Shown: one piece after another, positions 1-6,434 of the stretch
Layout: each line of letters begins with the position of its first letter
Position numbering within the stretch: the first letter of the stretch is position 1
Notes under the pieces: generated by a model
The model's database searches: none
What the model was told of the DNA's origin: nothing
Seen by the model: the letters and a program-made list of their open reading frames with translations, nothing else
Translations under genes and position numbers: made by a program
Assembly: GCA_020726005.1 (NCBI GenBank)
Contig: DYTL01000002.1
Coordinates: forward strand, 15,482-23,571
Source of the DNA: Microcaldota archaeon
GTDB taxonomy: Archaea > Micrarchaeota > Micrarchaeia > Anstonellales > Bilamarchaeaceae
Direction: 5' to 3'
Length of the DNA stretch: 8,090 nucleotides

Positions 1-840
1 TCCAAAAAACAGGAAATTACATATCGCAATTATTGGAAGCGCAGGAAGTACAGTCTTTTTCTTTGTAAGCAGAATAAAAAGCACAAATAATGAAAAAAGA
101 GATGCACTAAATGCTATTGCTGAGTATATAGGATTTATTCTGTATCCGGAAACTTCTAAAATTATTGGTATAAGCATATCTCCTGTTCCAAGTTCAAATG
201 ATATTTCACCGTGCATTGTTTTCTGCTTAGATGAAATAAGAAAAGAAGTTCCTTTTTTTGAAAGGACCCTTGCTATTTCTATCATATGTTTGGTTTTGAA
301 TACGGCTATATAATCATAAATTGAAAGTAGAATAAGAAATATTAGTGCATGATAAAAACTGAACGAAAATCCAAAAACCGCACCTGCACCTGCGGTTGCA
401 ATTACTGCTACAATATTCTTAAGCCAAGGAAACGCAGTTTTCAAAAACCCAAGTCCAAGTCCAAACGCAACCGCAATTACAATCGCGCTAAATTCTAGAA
501 ATATAACTCTTAAAAAAGAATAAAACACAATTGAAGAAGAAAACGAAATTACTGTAAATTCCAAAAGAATGAAAATTAGTTCGCCATGATAGAATTTTAT
601 TAGTAAATACATTATAAGTGTACCTAACATTATATAAAAGAAAATATAAAAAACACCATCAATTTCATTTGGTTCTGAAACTAATTGCAGATCTCTCACA
701 ATCTCATTGTGTGTGATATCTTGAATTATAAAATTACCAGTATAAAGTCCAAGAACTTGAGTTACAGTAAAAAGCAGAATAATATACGCAAAAACTAACA
801 CAACCTTATAATTGTCATTAGGCAGGGTGATATTTTCCAT
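1..840 (-). CDS. Presenilin/signal-peptide-peptidase-like intramembrane aspartyl protease (C-terminus off window)
   Basis: Reading the minus strand from the ATG at 838-840 gives 280 codons with no stop up to the window edge, so the C-terminus is missing. The protein is strongly hydrophobic with several membrane segments; the first is at about residues 13-33. It carries the three signatures of family A22 (presenilin, signal peptide peptidase, archaeal PSH): YDYIAV with Asp176 followed by FKTKHM, LGTGD with Asp221, and PAL at 266-268. In this family the two aspartates cut peptide bonds inside the membrane and PAL shapes the active site. All catalytic elements are therefore inside the visible part, and probably only the last membrane segment is cut off. 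The substrate is unknown. The start overlaps the MCM stop by 23 nt, suggesting cotranscription and translational coupling. No clear ribosome site precedes the ATG; a GTG at codon 14 is an alternative start. Confidence 0.9.
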   Translation of the reverse strand, partial: MENITLPNDNYKVVLVFAYIILLFTVTQVLGLYTGNFIIQDITHNEIVRDLQLVSEPNEIDGVFYIFFYIMLGTLIMYLLIKFYHGELIFILLEFTVISFSSSIVFYSFLRVIFLEFSAIVIAVAFGLGLGFLKTAFPWLKNIVAVIATAGAGAVFGFSFSFYHALIFLILLSIYDYIAVFKTKHMIEIARVLSKKGTSFLISSKQKTMHGEISFELGTGDMLIPIILEVSGYRINPIYSAIAFSASLFSLFVLFILLTKKKTVLPALPIIAICNFLFFG

Positions 841-2854
841 GCGCTGGTTTGTACACTTGTCCATTCTTCACCAACTCGCCGAGTATTCTCATTATATGGT
901 GTTCTTCTATATTATAGTTTTTTGCTTCATTTATTATTTGACTTTCTTCTGCAACATCAAATTTCCTACACAGCTCCTTTATTATATCAAATATGATCTC
1001 ACTCCGTTCAAGCTGGCTTTTTGTTTTTCCAGTTTCAATTATACTAACATCTGCGAGTCCGGTTTCCTTATCTATCATCACTTTTTCCATGATATAATTC
1101 ATTAAATGTATTGCAACTTCAGCATCAGAACTTTCCACACTCTGACTTAATCTCATTTTCGCGTTCGCTTCTGATAATCTAATTAATCCTTCAAGATATC
1201 GAGGGGTAATTGGAACTGTTCCAGAATCTTTTCCTCTTTTTCTCAAATCAAGATAATATTCCTTTAGTTTGTCCATCGCGTCCCGTGTAAGTTTTGGGAA
1301 TATGTGCCTTCTTGAATAAGAAATATATTTGCGCAGGAAATCTTTATCTATTAATTCGTTATCAAGCGTTTTTTCAGTTTCGCTTAATGATGCTTGTTGG
1401 TGTGCGTTTAAAATATATTCGGCAAGTTTGCTATCTTTTTCTATATCTAATATATCTAAAATTGGAAATATCAAATCAAAACGAGACATAAGCGAAGGTG
1501 GAATATCAAACTGTTCAACTAAATTTTTATTTTGATTAAATCTTCCAAACTTAGGATTGGCTGCAGCAAGAATTGCGGTCTTGGTTTTGAAAGTTGCCAC
1601 AAGTCCAGCTTTTGCAATACTTACTGTCTGGCTTTCCATAACTTCGTGCAGAGCTGCTCTGTCTTCATCTTCTATTTTATCAAATTCGTCTATTGCAGCA
1701 AGTCCTCCGCTCGCAAGCACAAGTGCACCTGCTTTAAGCGTCCAGCCACCTCCGCTTAATTCGTCCTTTTCAACAGCGACAGTAAGCCCTACTCCTGAAA
1801 CCGATTTTCCACTTACATAAATCTTTTTTGGCGCGATTTCCATTACGCTCTGTAAAAATCTGCTTTTTGCAATGCCTGGATCGCCAATAAGTATAATATG
1901 AATATCATCACGAATAGGTAATCCTTTGGTTGTTTTTCCTTTTGTTCCTCCGAAAATCTGAAGTGCAATCGCATATTTAACTTCAGTATGCCCATAAATA
2001 GAAGGAGCAATTGATTCGGTTATTTTCTTTACGAGCTGCACGTCTTTGGAAAAATCAGCTATTTGTTTTTCTTCATCTTTGGAAATTTCTATTTCTTCGA
2101 AATCACGGCGTAAACTTCTAATTGAATTTACCTCTAAATATCTTCCGTAAATCATTTCCTGTTTTCCTTTTTGTGCAATCGGTGGTTTTAGTCGCAAAAC
2201 ACCGACTATTTCTACATTATCTCCTGGCACAATACTATTTACAGCATCATCTTCAATCCAAAGTTCTATTCTTGCTGCAGGTGTTCCACCTCGCACGCGT
2301 TCAAGAAGCTCTTGTACCTCTGCTTTTTGCAAATCAACAAATTTGCTTTCTTCATCCATTTGTTTTAGTGCTATTCTTTTACAAGATTCGCATCTTTTAA
2401 GTGGAACAAAACCTCTTTCAACAACTGTTTTGTATATGGAATCACATACTTGACATTTATATACTGCAATTTGCATTTTATGCATTACATCCGCGCGTCT
2501 GTTTACTACTCCTTTTACCGAGATCAATTCACCAAGATTTTTTGAGCTTATATTTTCTATAAGTAAATTGTTGTCAGGAACATTGAAAAAACGCACATTT
2601 GGTGAGAAAATTCCATGCCCAGGTACGAGTATATTAAATTTTTTCACAGCTTCTTTTGCCGCGGCTATTACTTCATCCGGCTTTTTTATCAATCGGTCTG
2701 CAATATCATAATCGTATTTTTCCAAATCATGATAATCAACATTAAAACTCTTTCTTGCTGGATAATGTGCAACTAATTCGTTTATTTTCAAGAGATAACT
2801 TGAATCAAAGAAATCGTGCAATGCCTCCACAAGGGAGGATAAGTCTTCATCCAT
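818..2854 (-). CDS. mcm: Replicative DNA helicase MCM
   Basis: This is a full-length 678-residue archaeal minichromosome maintenance protein, the hexameric ATPase that unwinds DNA at replication forks together with GINS and Cdc45/RecJ. The N-terminal domain has a four-cysteine zinc site (C134, C137, C155, C158) and the OB-fold/hairpin region to about residue 250. The AAA+ domain has Walker A GDPGIAKS (324-331, Lys330), Walker B LAAIDE (Asp389, Glu390), sensor-1 Asn433 in AAANP, and the arginine finger SRF (Arg458). The C-terminal ~70 residues look like the usual winged helix. There is no intein and no missing catalytic residue. The ATG start lies 3 nt after a GTGAG ribosome-site-like sequence, and a TATA-like TATAAAAA sits about 30 nt upstream, implying a very short leader. 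The downstream presenilin-like gene overlaps its end. Confidence 0.97.
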   Translation of the reverse strand: MDEDLSSLVEALHDFFDSSYLLKINELVAHYPARKSFNVDYHDLEKYDYDIADRLIKKPDEVIAAAKEAVKKFNILVPGHGIFSPNVRFFNVPDNNLLIENISSKNLGELISVKGVVNRRADVMHKMQIAVYKCQVCDSIYKTVVERGFVPLKRCESCKRIALKQMDEESKFVDLQKAEVQELLERVRGGTPAARIELWIEDDAVNSIVPGDNVEIVGVLRLKPPIAQKGKQEMIYGRYLEVNSIRSLRRDFEEIEISKDEEKQIADFSKDVQLVKKITESIAPSIYGHTEVKYAIALQIFGGTKGKTTKGLPIRDDIHIILIGDPGIAKSRFLQSVMEIAPKKIYVSGKSVSGVGLTVAVEKDELSGGGWTLKAGALVLASGGLAAIDEFDKIEDEDRAALHEVMESQTVSIAKAGLVATFKTKTAILAAANPKFGRFNQNKNLVEQFDIPPSLMSRFDLIFPILDILDIEKDSKLAEYILNAHQQASLSETEKTLDNELIDKDFLRKYISYSRRHIFPKLTRDAMDKLKEYYLDLRKRGKDSGTVPITPRYLEGLIRLSEANAKMRLSQSVESSDAEVAIHLMNYIMEKVMIDKETGLADVSIIETGKTKSQLERSEIIFDIIKELCRKFDVAEESQIINEAKNYNIEEHHIMRILGELVKNGQVYKPAHGKYHPA

Positions 2855-2880
2855 GTTCTCACATTGATTTTAGAATATTA

Positions 2881-2890
2881 TGTTTTTATA
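2881..2890 (-). promoter_or_regulatory. Possible TATA box for mcm
   Basis: The minus strand reads CTATAAAAACA about 30 nt before the mcm ATG. An archaeal TATA box here would place transcription start roughly at 2860-2864, giving a leader of about 8 nt. The surrounding DNA is very A+T rich, so chance matches are likely. Confidence 0.4.
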
Positions 2891-2948
2891 GATAAGGAAA
2901 ATAATAATAGAACTATTAGTTTTAAAATACCAAGTAGTTGCATAAACT

Positions 2949-2967
2949 CAGTAATTCCGAACATCTT
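2949..2967. repeat. 19-nt direct repeat, copy A
   Basis: The plus strand reads CAGTAATTCCGAACATCTT, identical to copy B at 3333-3351 and in the same orientation. Weaker similarity continues for about 20-30 nt to the right, including a shared CGCGAA. The copies flank the surface-protein fragment. On the minus strand each copy contains an ATG followed by codons for FGIT. Confidence 0.8.
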
Positions 2968-3009
2968 CTACAACTAAACCATTCACGCGAACCAAAAACA
3001 TTATATTTA

Positions 3010-3348
3010 CTAATCTTTTGTATAAATTATAAAAATTTCGAACTTCGAAATCGAAAGGTTTTTATTTACTTGCGGATTTACTGGACTTACATTAGTTAAA
3101 GTTGTATTTGTGCAATTAACTAAAGAAACATTTGCTCCATTATCAAGGGAATACCAACATTTAGCTGCAGAATCATTTACTGTATAATTAAGTGGAACTG
3201 AAGAAGTAGTATAAGTGGTATTAGTTGGACTTAAAATTGAAATTGATGGTGCTGCAAAGCATAATGTACAAAATAGAATAAAAAGAAAAATAAAATTGAA
3301 AAATTTAATATACATATTTTTATTATTAAAAACAGTAATTCCGAACAT
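3010..3348 (-). CDS. Secreted Ig-like surface-protein fragment, probably truncated
   Basis: This 112-codon frame encodes a hydrophobic leader and a short extracellular segment. The likeliest start is Met12 (ATG at 3313-3315): residues 12-33 form a good signal peptide ending CFA, followed by APSISILSPTNTTY. The segment to about residue 88 is Thr/Asn/Ser rich, has several N-glycosylation sequons (NTT, NYT, NDS, NVS, NCT), and resembles the Ig-like repeat of large surface proteins in small-genome archaea. After TNVS the sequence changes to PVNPQVNKNLSISKFEIFIIYTKD, which does not continue the fold and looks like read-through into non-coding DNA. It is therefore probably the remnant or displaced 5' end of a much larger gene. 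The first 11 codons come from the flanking direct repeat. No ribosome site is evident; a TATA-like stretch lies near 3380-3393. Confidence 0.5.
   Translation of the reverse strand: MFGITVFNNKNMYIKFFNFIFLFILFCTLCFAAPSISILSPTNTTYTTSSVPLNYTVNDSAAKCWYSLDNGANVSLVNCTNTTLTNVSPVNPQVNKNLSISKFEIFIIYTKD
3036..3050. repeat. 15-nt perfect inverted repeat
   Basis: TTTCGAA-C-TTCGAAA is a perfect palindrome around a single central base. It lies in the last codons of the surface-protein fragment, exactly where that frame stops resembling its family. It could be a terminator stem, a protein-binding site or a breakpoint scar; the sequence alone does not decide. Confidence 0.5.
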
Positions 3349-3351
3349 CTT
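3333..3351. repeat. 19-nt direct repeat, copy B
   Basis: Exact second copy of the repeat at 2949-2967, 384 nt away in the same orientation. It supplies the first codons of the surface-protein fragment. Further right it is followed by GATTCGCGAAATC, part of which is shared with copy A. Confidence 0.8.
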
Positions 3352-3380
3352 GAGTCGTAGTGATTCGCGAAATCAGCAAT

Positions 3381-3397
3381 ATAATTTTTAAATTTTT
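3381..3397 (+). promoter_or_regulatory. TATA-like promoter upstream of the HerA-like ATPase gene
   Basis: The A+T block ATAATTTTTAAATTTTT is centred about 34 nt before the ATG at 3425. This spacing suits an archaeal promoter with transcription starting near 3415-3420, so the mRNA would be nearly leaderless. That fits the lack of a ribosome site before this start. The block is close to symmetric and could also drive the opposite-strand fragment. Confidence 0.4.
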
Positions 3398-3424
3398 ACG
3401 TAATAATTCTATTTGGGTACTATA

Positions 3425-5119
3425 ATGATAATTTCAAAAAAACAGCATAATTATCTTGAACTTTCTATTTATACAGAGAAAATAAACAAGGATGACTACG
3501 CAAAATTTTTTAATAATTTGATAAAAAGAAGAGTGCCGTTTATGGGCATATTGGACTTATCTGATTTTATATCAATAAACGGACTTAATTTAGTAATAAA
3601 AAGATATAATAATACTATCAAAATATTCATAGAAGACAAAAACAATATGTATTCGCAGGCACCGCTTTTCTTTCCTTTTAGGATGGATGAAGCTAAGGAA
3701 GTTAATTTCATGAAAAGTAATTTTTCGTTTGGCATTTATTTTATGATAGACGAAAAAATGAATTTCTTTGATCTTCTTATTAAAGAAAACATAGATGAAA
3801 TAAAAATAAGAATAATGAAAATATTTGGTAAATTTTGTGGAATAGGAAATACTATAAATAAAAATGGAAGAAGAGGACACATATTTATTAGTAATCCTAC
3901 TAAATTTTTTGAGATTGATTTGGAAAAGAATCCTACATTTTATATAGAGCTTCTTGATCCTATTCCAAAGGCAATAAATATAAATTCTATAGATCCGGTT
4001 TTTGAATATGATAACATTAAAATAGGATTGGACAATTTCAGCGCACTCCAGCATACTATAATAACCGGGACTTCAGGAAGCGGAAAAACTAAATTACTTG
4101 AAATACAAATAAAAGCTATAAAAAAGAAATATGGAGACGAAGTATGCGTAGTAGTAATAGACCCGCATAATGAATTTTCCAAAACATTTGCACATGAAAA
4201 AATAGTGGATTATGTAAATAATTATGTTGAACCATTAGATGTTGGTAAAGAAAAAAGCCCGCTTATTACACAGCTTATTTCACAACTCATTACTTCAACT
4301 ATAGCCCCGGAAAATAAATACGCTGAAAGAATAGTATTTTATTCAGTACATCTTCTTGCTTTAATAGAAGAACTTACGCTTAAAAATCTTAATCTTCTGC
4401 TTACTGATTCATCCAAAAGAACAGAATTTAGCTCGCGTTGCGAAAATAACGAAATACGGAGATTTTTTGATGAAGAGTTTCAAGATATTTATATGCATCA
4501 TTTTAATGATGCAATACTTCCTGTAATCAATTTTATAGGAGAATATATGCTTTATTTAGGCAAGGAAAGAAAACTTGAGAAACTTGCTGATTTAATATTT
4601 AACAATTCGATTGTTGTCGTTTCATTTAATCCTCACTTTTTCGGAAGAAGAATAATTAGATTTTTTGCAGGCGCAATAGTCAATCAAATGTATATGCTCG
4701 CAATAAGCGAGAAACTCACAAGGCCAACTGTTCTTATAGTTGATGAATTTCCAGTTGTTGAGACGCACGTAATAAGAGATATACTTGCTGAAACCAGAAA
4801 ATTTAATCTTTTTGTATATATATCAGGACAATATTTAGGCCAGATTTCGAAAATTGTATTGGATGCACTCATAAGCAATACGCGTAATATCATTTCATTC
4901 CGCGTTACTCGGGAAGACGCGCGTTTACTAAGTTCAATGATGGAAATTAAAGTTGAAGAGTTTTTTAAGAAACGTATTACTCCAAGCGAATTAGAAGAAG
5001 CGAAAAAAGAAATGTTTATAAAATTGCATCCGCGCGAGTGCATAGTGCGTTTATTTGACGGAGCAAAATTCATACTTCCTATGAAAGTTAAAACAGCGAA
5101 TGCAGAAAGATGGAAATAA
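3425..5119 (+). CDS. HerA/VirB4/FtsK-superfamily P-loop ATPase
   Basis: The product is 564 residues from the ATG at 3425; a TTG four codons earlier is possible but less likely. Walker A is GTSGSGKT (215-222), followed by a hydrophobic strand ending in DPHNEF (Asp246-Phe251), which corresponds to the DPHGEY-type motif of HerA-like proteins. Walker B is VLIVDEF (Asp440, Glu441). ISGQYLGQI and a late FRVTREDARLL segment are also typical of HerA/VirB4/DUF87 ATPases. Such enzymes are ring-shaped motors that move DNA or proteins, in end resection (HerA with NurA), conjugation or secretion. The first ~200 residues have no motif I recognise. No nurA, mre11/rad50 or secretion gene is visible nearby, so the exact role is open. 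A TTTTT run at 5123-5127 may end transcription. Base use matches the rest of the window. Confidence 0.85.
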   Translation: MIISKKQHNYLELSIYTEKINKDDYAKFFNNLIKRRVPFMGILDLSDFISINGLNLVIKRYNNTIKIFIEDKNNMYSQAPLFFPFRMDEAKEVNFMKSNFSFGIYFMIDEKMNFFDLLIKENIDEIKIRIMKIFGKFCGIGNTINKNGRRGHIFISNPTKFFEIDLEKNPTFYIELLDPIPKAININSIDPVFEYDNIKIGLDNFSALQHTIITGTSGSGKTKLLEIQIKAIKKKYGDEVCVVVIDPHNEFSKTFAHEKIVDYVNNYVEPLDVGKEKSPLITQLISQLITSTIAPENKYAERIVFYSVHLLALIEELTLKNLNLLLTDSSKRTEFSSRCENNEIRRFFDEEFQDIYMHHFNDAILPVINFIGEYMLYLGKERKLEKLADLIFNNSIVVVSFNPHFFGRRIIRFFAGAIVNQMYMLAISEKLTRPTVLIVDEFPVVETHVIRDILAETRKFNLFVYISGQYLGQISKIVLDALISNTRNIISFRVTREDARLLSSMMEIKVEEFFKKRITPSELEEAKKEMFIKLHPRECIVRLFDGAKFILPMKVKTANAERWK

Positions 5120-5122
5120 CTA

Positions 5123-5127
5123 TTTTT
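5123..5127 (+). terminator. Possible oligo-T terminator after the ATPase gene
   Basis: A TTTTT run begins 4 nt after the TAA stop. Short U runs can be enough to end archaeal transcription, and the next gene is convergent. No stem precedes it. Confidence 0.3.
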
Positions 5128-5246
5128 GATGCAAAACTGAACTCAACGAAAGATTTGTAAACATAAATAATAACTATAAAGAGAAGTGTTAATGTTTTAA
5201 ACAATGTGATAATAATGACACAGGTACTTAGGGGTGGTTTAATCCG

Positions 5247-5405
5247 TAACTCCACAAATTAAGTAATATATAAATTATTTCTAATCGGTTTTATCTCAAA
5301 TATAAACAAAGAATAGCAAATGCTGAGAATACAACTGTGAAAGAATTTGGAGCAACCTTTTGATAAATGATATTAATTATAGATATTACTTAAACCGCGG
5401 AGTTA
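5247..5405 (-). ncRNA. Long inverted repeat, probable structured 3' end of the uS2 mRNA
   Basis: The arms 5247-5269 and 5383-5405 are inverted copies of each other. Each begins TAACTCC and ends TTAAGTAATAT on its outward reading. They differ at four of the five middle positions (ACAAA against GCGGT). Three differences are A/G changes that become G-U pairs only if the RNA is copied from the minus strand. That RNA would have 22 of 23 positions paired, while the plus-strand RNA would have A-C mismatches. The loop is about 113 nt and A+T rich. The uS2 stop codon forms the base of the stem. The rest of the 283-nt gap holds no gene I can support. Possible roles are transcript end, RNA protection, or a separate small RNA. 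Confidence 0.5.
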
Positions 5406-6086
5406 GGGATGAACAGATTTTTGAGACTTAGTCGTCGATTCATCGACTGGAATTGTCGGTACTTCGGTTGATTTTGTTTCCTCAAATTCTTCAAAATAAT
5501 TTGGTTCGTACTGGAATTGATCATAAGAGCTTATTTTGCCTTGTACCATCATAAGTTCCCTTGCAAGAATATAAAATATAAGCGCGAGCGCTTTTCTTCC
5601 CTTGTTGTTTACAGGGATTACATAATCCAAATTTTTGATTTCATTATCTGTATCACAAAGCGCTATTACTGGAACCCTGGTTTTTACGGCTTCATCTATT
5701 GCTTCGTGTTCGTTTTTCGGATCCGAAACAAAAATTAGTTTTGGTTCCATAAAATTGCTAAGTACAATGTTTGTCATTATTCCAGGAACGAATCTTCCGC
5801 GTACAAGAATTACTCCTGTAAGTGCAGCAAATTTTGCAGCTGCATTTCCTGAATATGTTCTAGAAGCAACTATAAGCACATCTCCTGGTTTATATTTGCC
5901 AATAATTTTCGCAGCTTTGCAAAGTCTTGCATTTATCTGCCTTAAATCAAGGATACATAAACCATCGTCGCGCGTTTTAAACACAAACCGTTTCATATCA
6001 AAAGTGCACATTTTGGTTCCTATATGGATACCTGCCTCTAAATATTTCTCTTGCTTTACAAGCATTCTATCTTTTTTTTCAACCAT
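5403..6086 (-). CDS. rps2: Ribosomal protein uS2 (archaeal S2)
   Basis: This is a small-subunit ribosomal protein placed on the back of the 30S head-body junction. The family signatures run in order: KYLEAGIHIGTK near the N-terminus, FVFKTRDDGLCILDL, RTYSGNAAAKFAALTG, GRFVPGIMTN, EPKLIFVSDP, VPVIALCDTDN, and YVIPVNNKGRKALALIFYILARE. The total is 227 residues; the acidic Ser/Thr-rich tail after about residue 190 is beyond the core fold. I chose the ATG at 6084-6086 because GGTGA lies 5 nt upstream, the same arrangement as its operon partners. The frame can be extended to an ATG at 6090-6092 or a TTG at 6096-6098, but these would sit on the ribosome site. It follows the tRNA-Pro by 28 nt and ends in the stem of a long inverted repeat. 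Confidence 0.96.
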   Translation of the reverse strand: MVEKKDRMLVKQEKYLEAGIHIGTKMCTFDMKRFVFKTRDDGLCILDLRQINARLCKAAKIIGKYKPGDVLIVASRTYSGNAAAKFAALTGVILVRGRFVPGIMTNIVLSNFMEPKLIFVSDPKNEHEAIDEAVKTRVPVIALCDTDNEIKNLDYVIPVNNKGRKALALIFYILARELMMVQGKISSYDQFQYEPNYFEEFEETKSTEVPTIPVDESTTKSQKSVHP

Positions 6087-6114
6087 AACCATCACCAAAA
6101 CTTTTTCAAAAATT

Positions 6115-6412
6115 TGGGATCGCTGAGATTTTCACCATAACAGTAGTTCATTTTTCTTTTTGAGTGAACCACAACGGTTTTTTGGCTCTCACACTATTTC
6201 ATACGAGTGTCGAAACAAAAACTTTTCTTAGATCCTTTTGCGTATCGCAAAAATATGTCATCAATAGACGATAACTTTTCTTTTTTTAAAAGAAAGGGGA
6301 TCCGAAAACATATGTTTTCTGGAGACAATCGCTATTAAGTAACTGAATATGTGTTTGAACTCAGATAACAGACACCCCAAGCCTGCAGGATACCAGGTTA
6401 CCTTACGACCCC
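6115..6412 (-). tRNA. tRNA-Pro(GGG), interrupted in the T-loop by an intron
   Basis: Exon 1 is 6354-6412 and exon 2 is 6115-6128. Acceptor stem GGGGTCG pairs with CGATCCC (one G-U), with discriminator A73 and no encoded CCA. The D-arm contains AGGTAACCTGGTATCCT with G18G19. Anticodon stem CAGGC/GTCTG closes the loop TTGGGGT, giving anticodon GGG, which reads CCC/CCU proline codons. The T-stem CTGAG/CTCAG forms only when the two exons are joined, and the T-loop then reads TTCAAAT. The mature tRNA is 73 nt. It sits between rpo10 and uS2 in the ribosomal operon, probably released by RNase P, tRNase Z and the splicing endonuclease. A TATA-like ATTTAAAATA about 30 nt upstream, inside the rpo10 end, might give it its own promoter. 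A TTTTT run follows exon 2. Confidence 0.92.
6129..6353 (-). other. 225-nt tRNA intron at T-loop position 59/60
   Basis: The junctions fit an archaeal bulge-helix-bulge exactly. The T-stem GAG/CTC is the outer helix, exon TTCA pairs with intron TGAA as the 4-bp central helix, and two 3-nt bulges (AAC on the 5' side, AAT on the 3' side) hold the cut sites. Cutting after the second base of each bulge leaves a perfect TTCAAAT T-loop. An inner helix (CATA/TATG, then CAGT/ACTG) continues into the intron after one A-G mismatch. The body has several hairpins: a 16-nt palindrome GAAAACATATGTTTTC (6304-6319), an 8-bp stem (6277-6295), TTTTGCG-ATA-CGCAAAA (6236-6252), and weaker stems at 6191-6210 and 6146-6169. 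It has no sizeable frame, so no homing endonuclease. Confidence 0.88.
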
Positions 6413-6434
6413 ATAATAAATTTTGTGAAAAAAA

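Noticed and set aside
818..2854. Intein in MCM
   Set aside because: Walker A, Walker B, sensor-1 and arginine-finger regions run without any extra block, and the 678-residue length is normal for archaeal MCM.
4684..5073. 129-codon minus-strand frame within the ATPase gene
   Set aside because: It lies opposite conserved Walker B and downstream motifs of the real gene and its protein resembles no family. It is an antisense shadow.
5247..5405. Inverted repeat as the terminal repeats of a small mobile element
   Set aside because: No target-site duplication is seen outside the arms, no transposase fragment lies inside, and one arm includes the uS2 stop codon. The strand-biased G-U pairs favour an RNA structure.
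6252..6265. Box C/D sRNA inside the tRNA intron (TTGATGA on the minus strand)
   Set aside because: The C-box-like motif has U instead of A/G at its first position and there is no CTGA D box within the intron.
6129..6353. Homing endonuclease or other protein coded in the intron
   Set aside because: No frame of useful length is present on either strand, and 225 nt is too short for LAGLIDADG enzymes.
6360..6412. Resemblance of 6360-6412 to a conserved rRNA segment
   Set aside because: Read on the minus strand it is the D-arm and anticodon arm of a tRNA-Pro, and the rest of the tRNA is found 225 nt downstream. No rRNA context is present.
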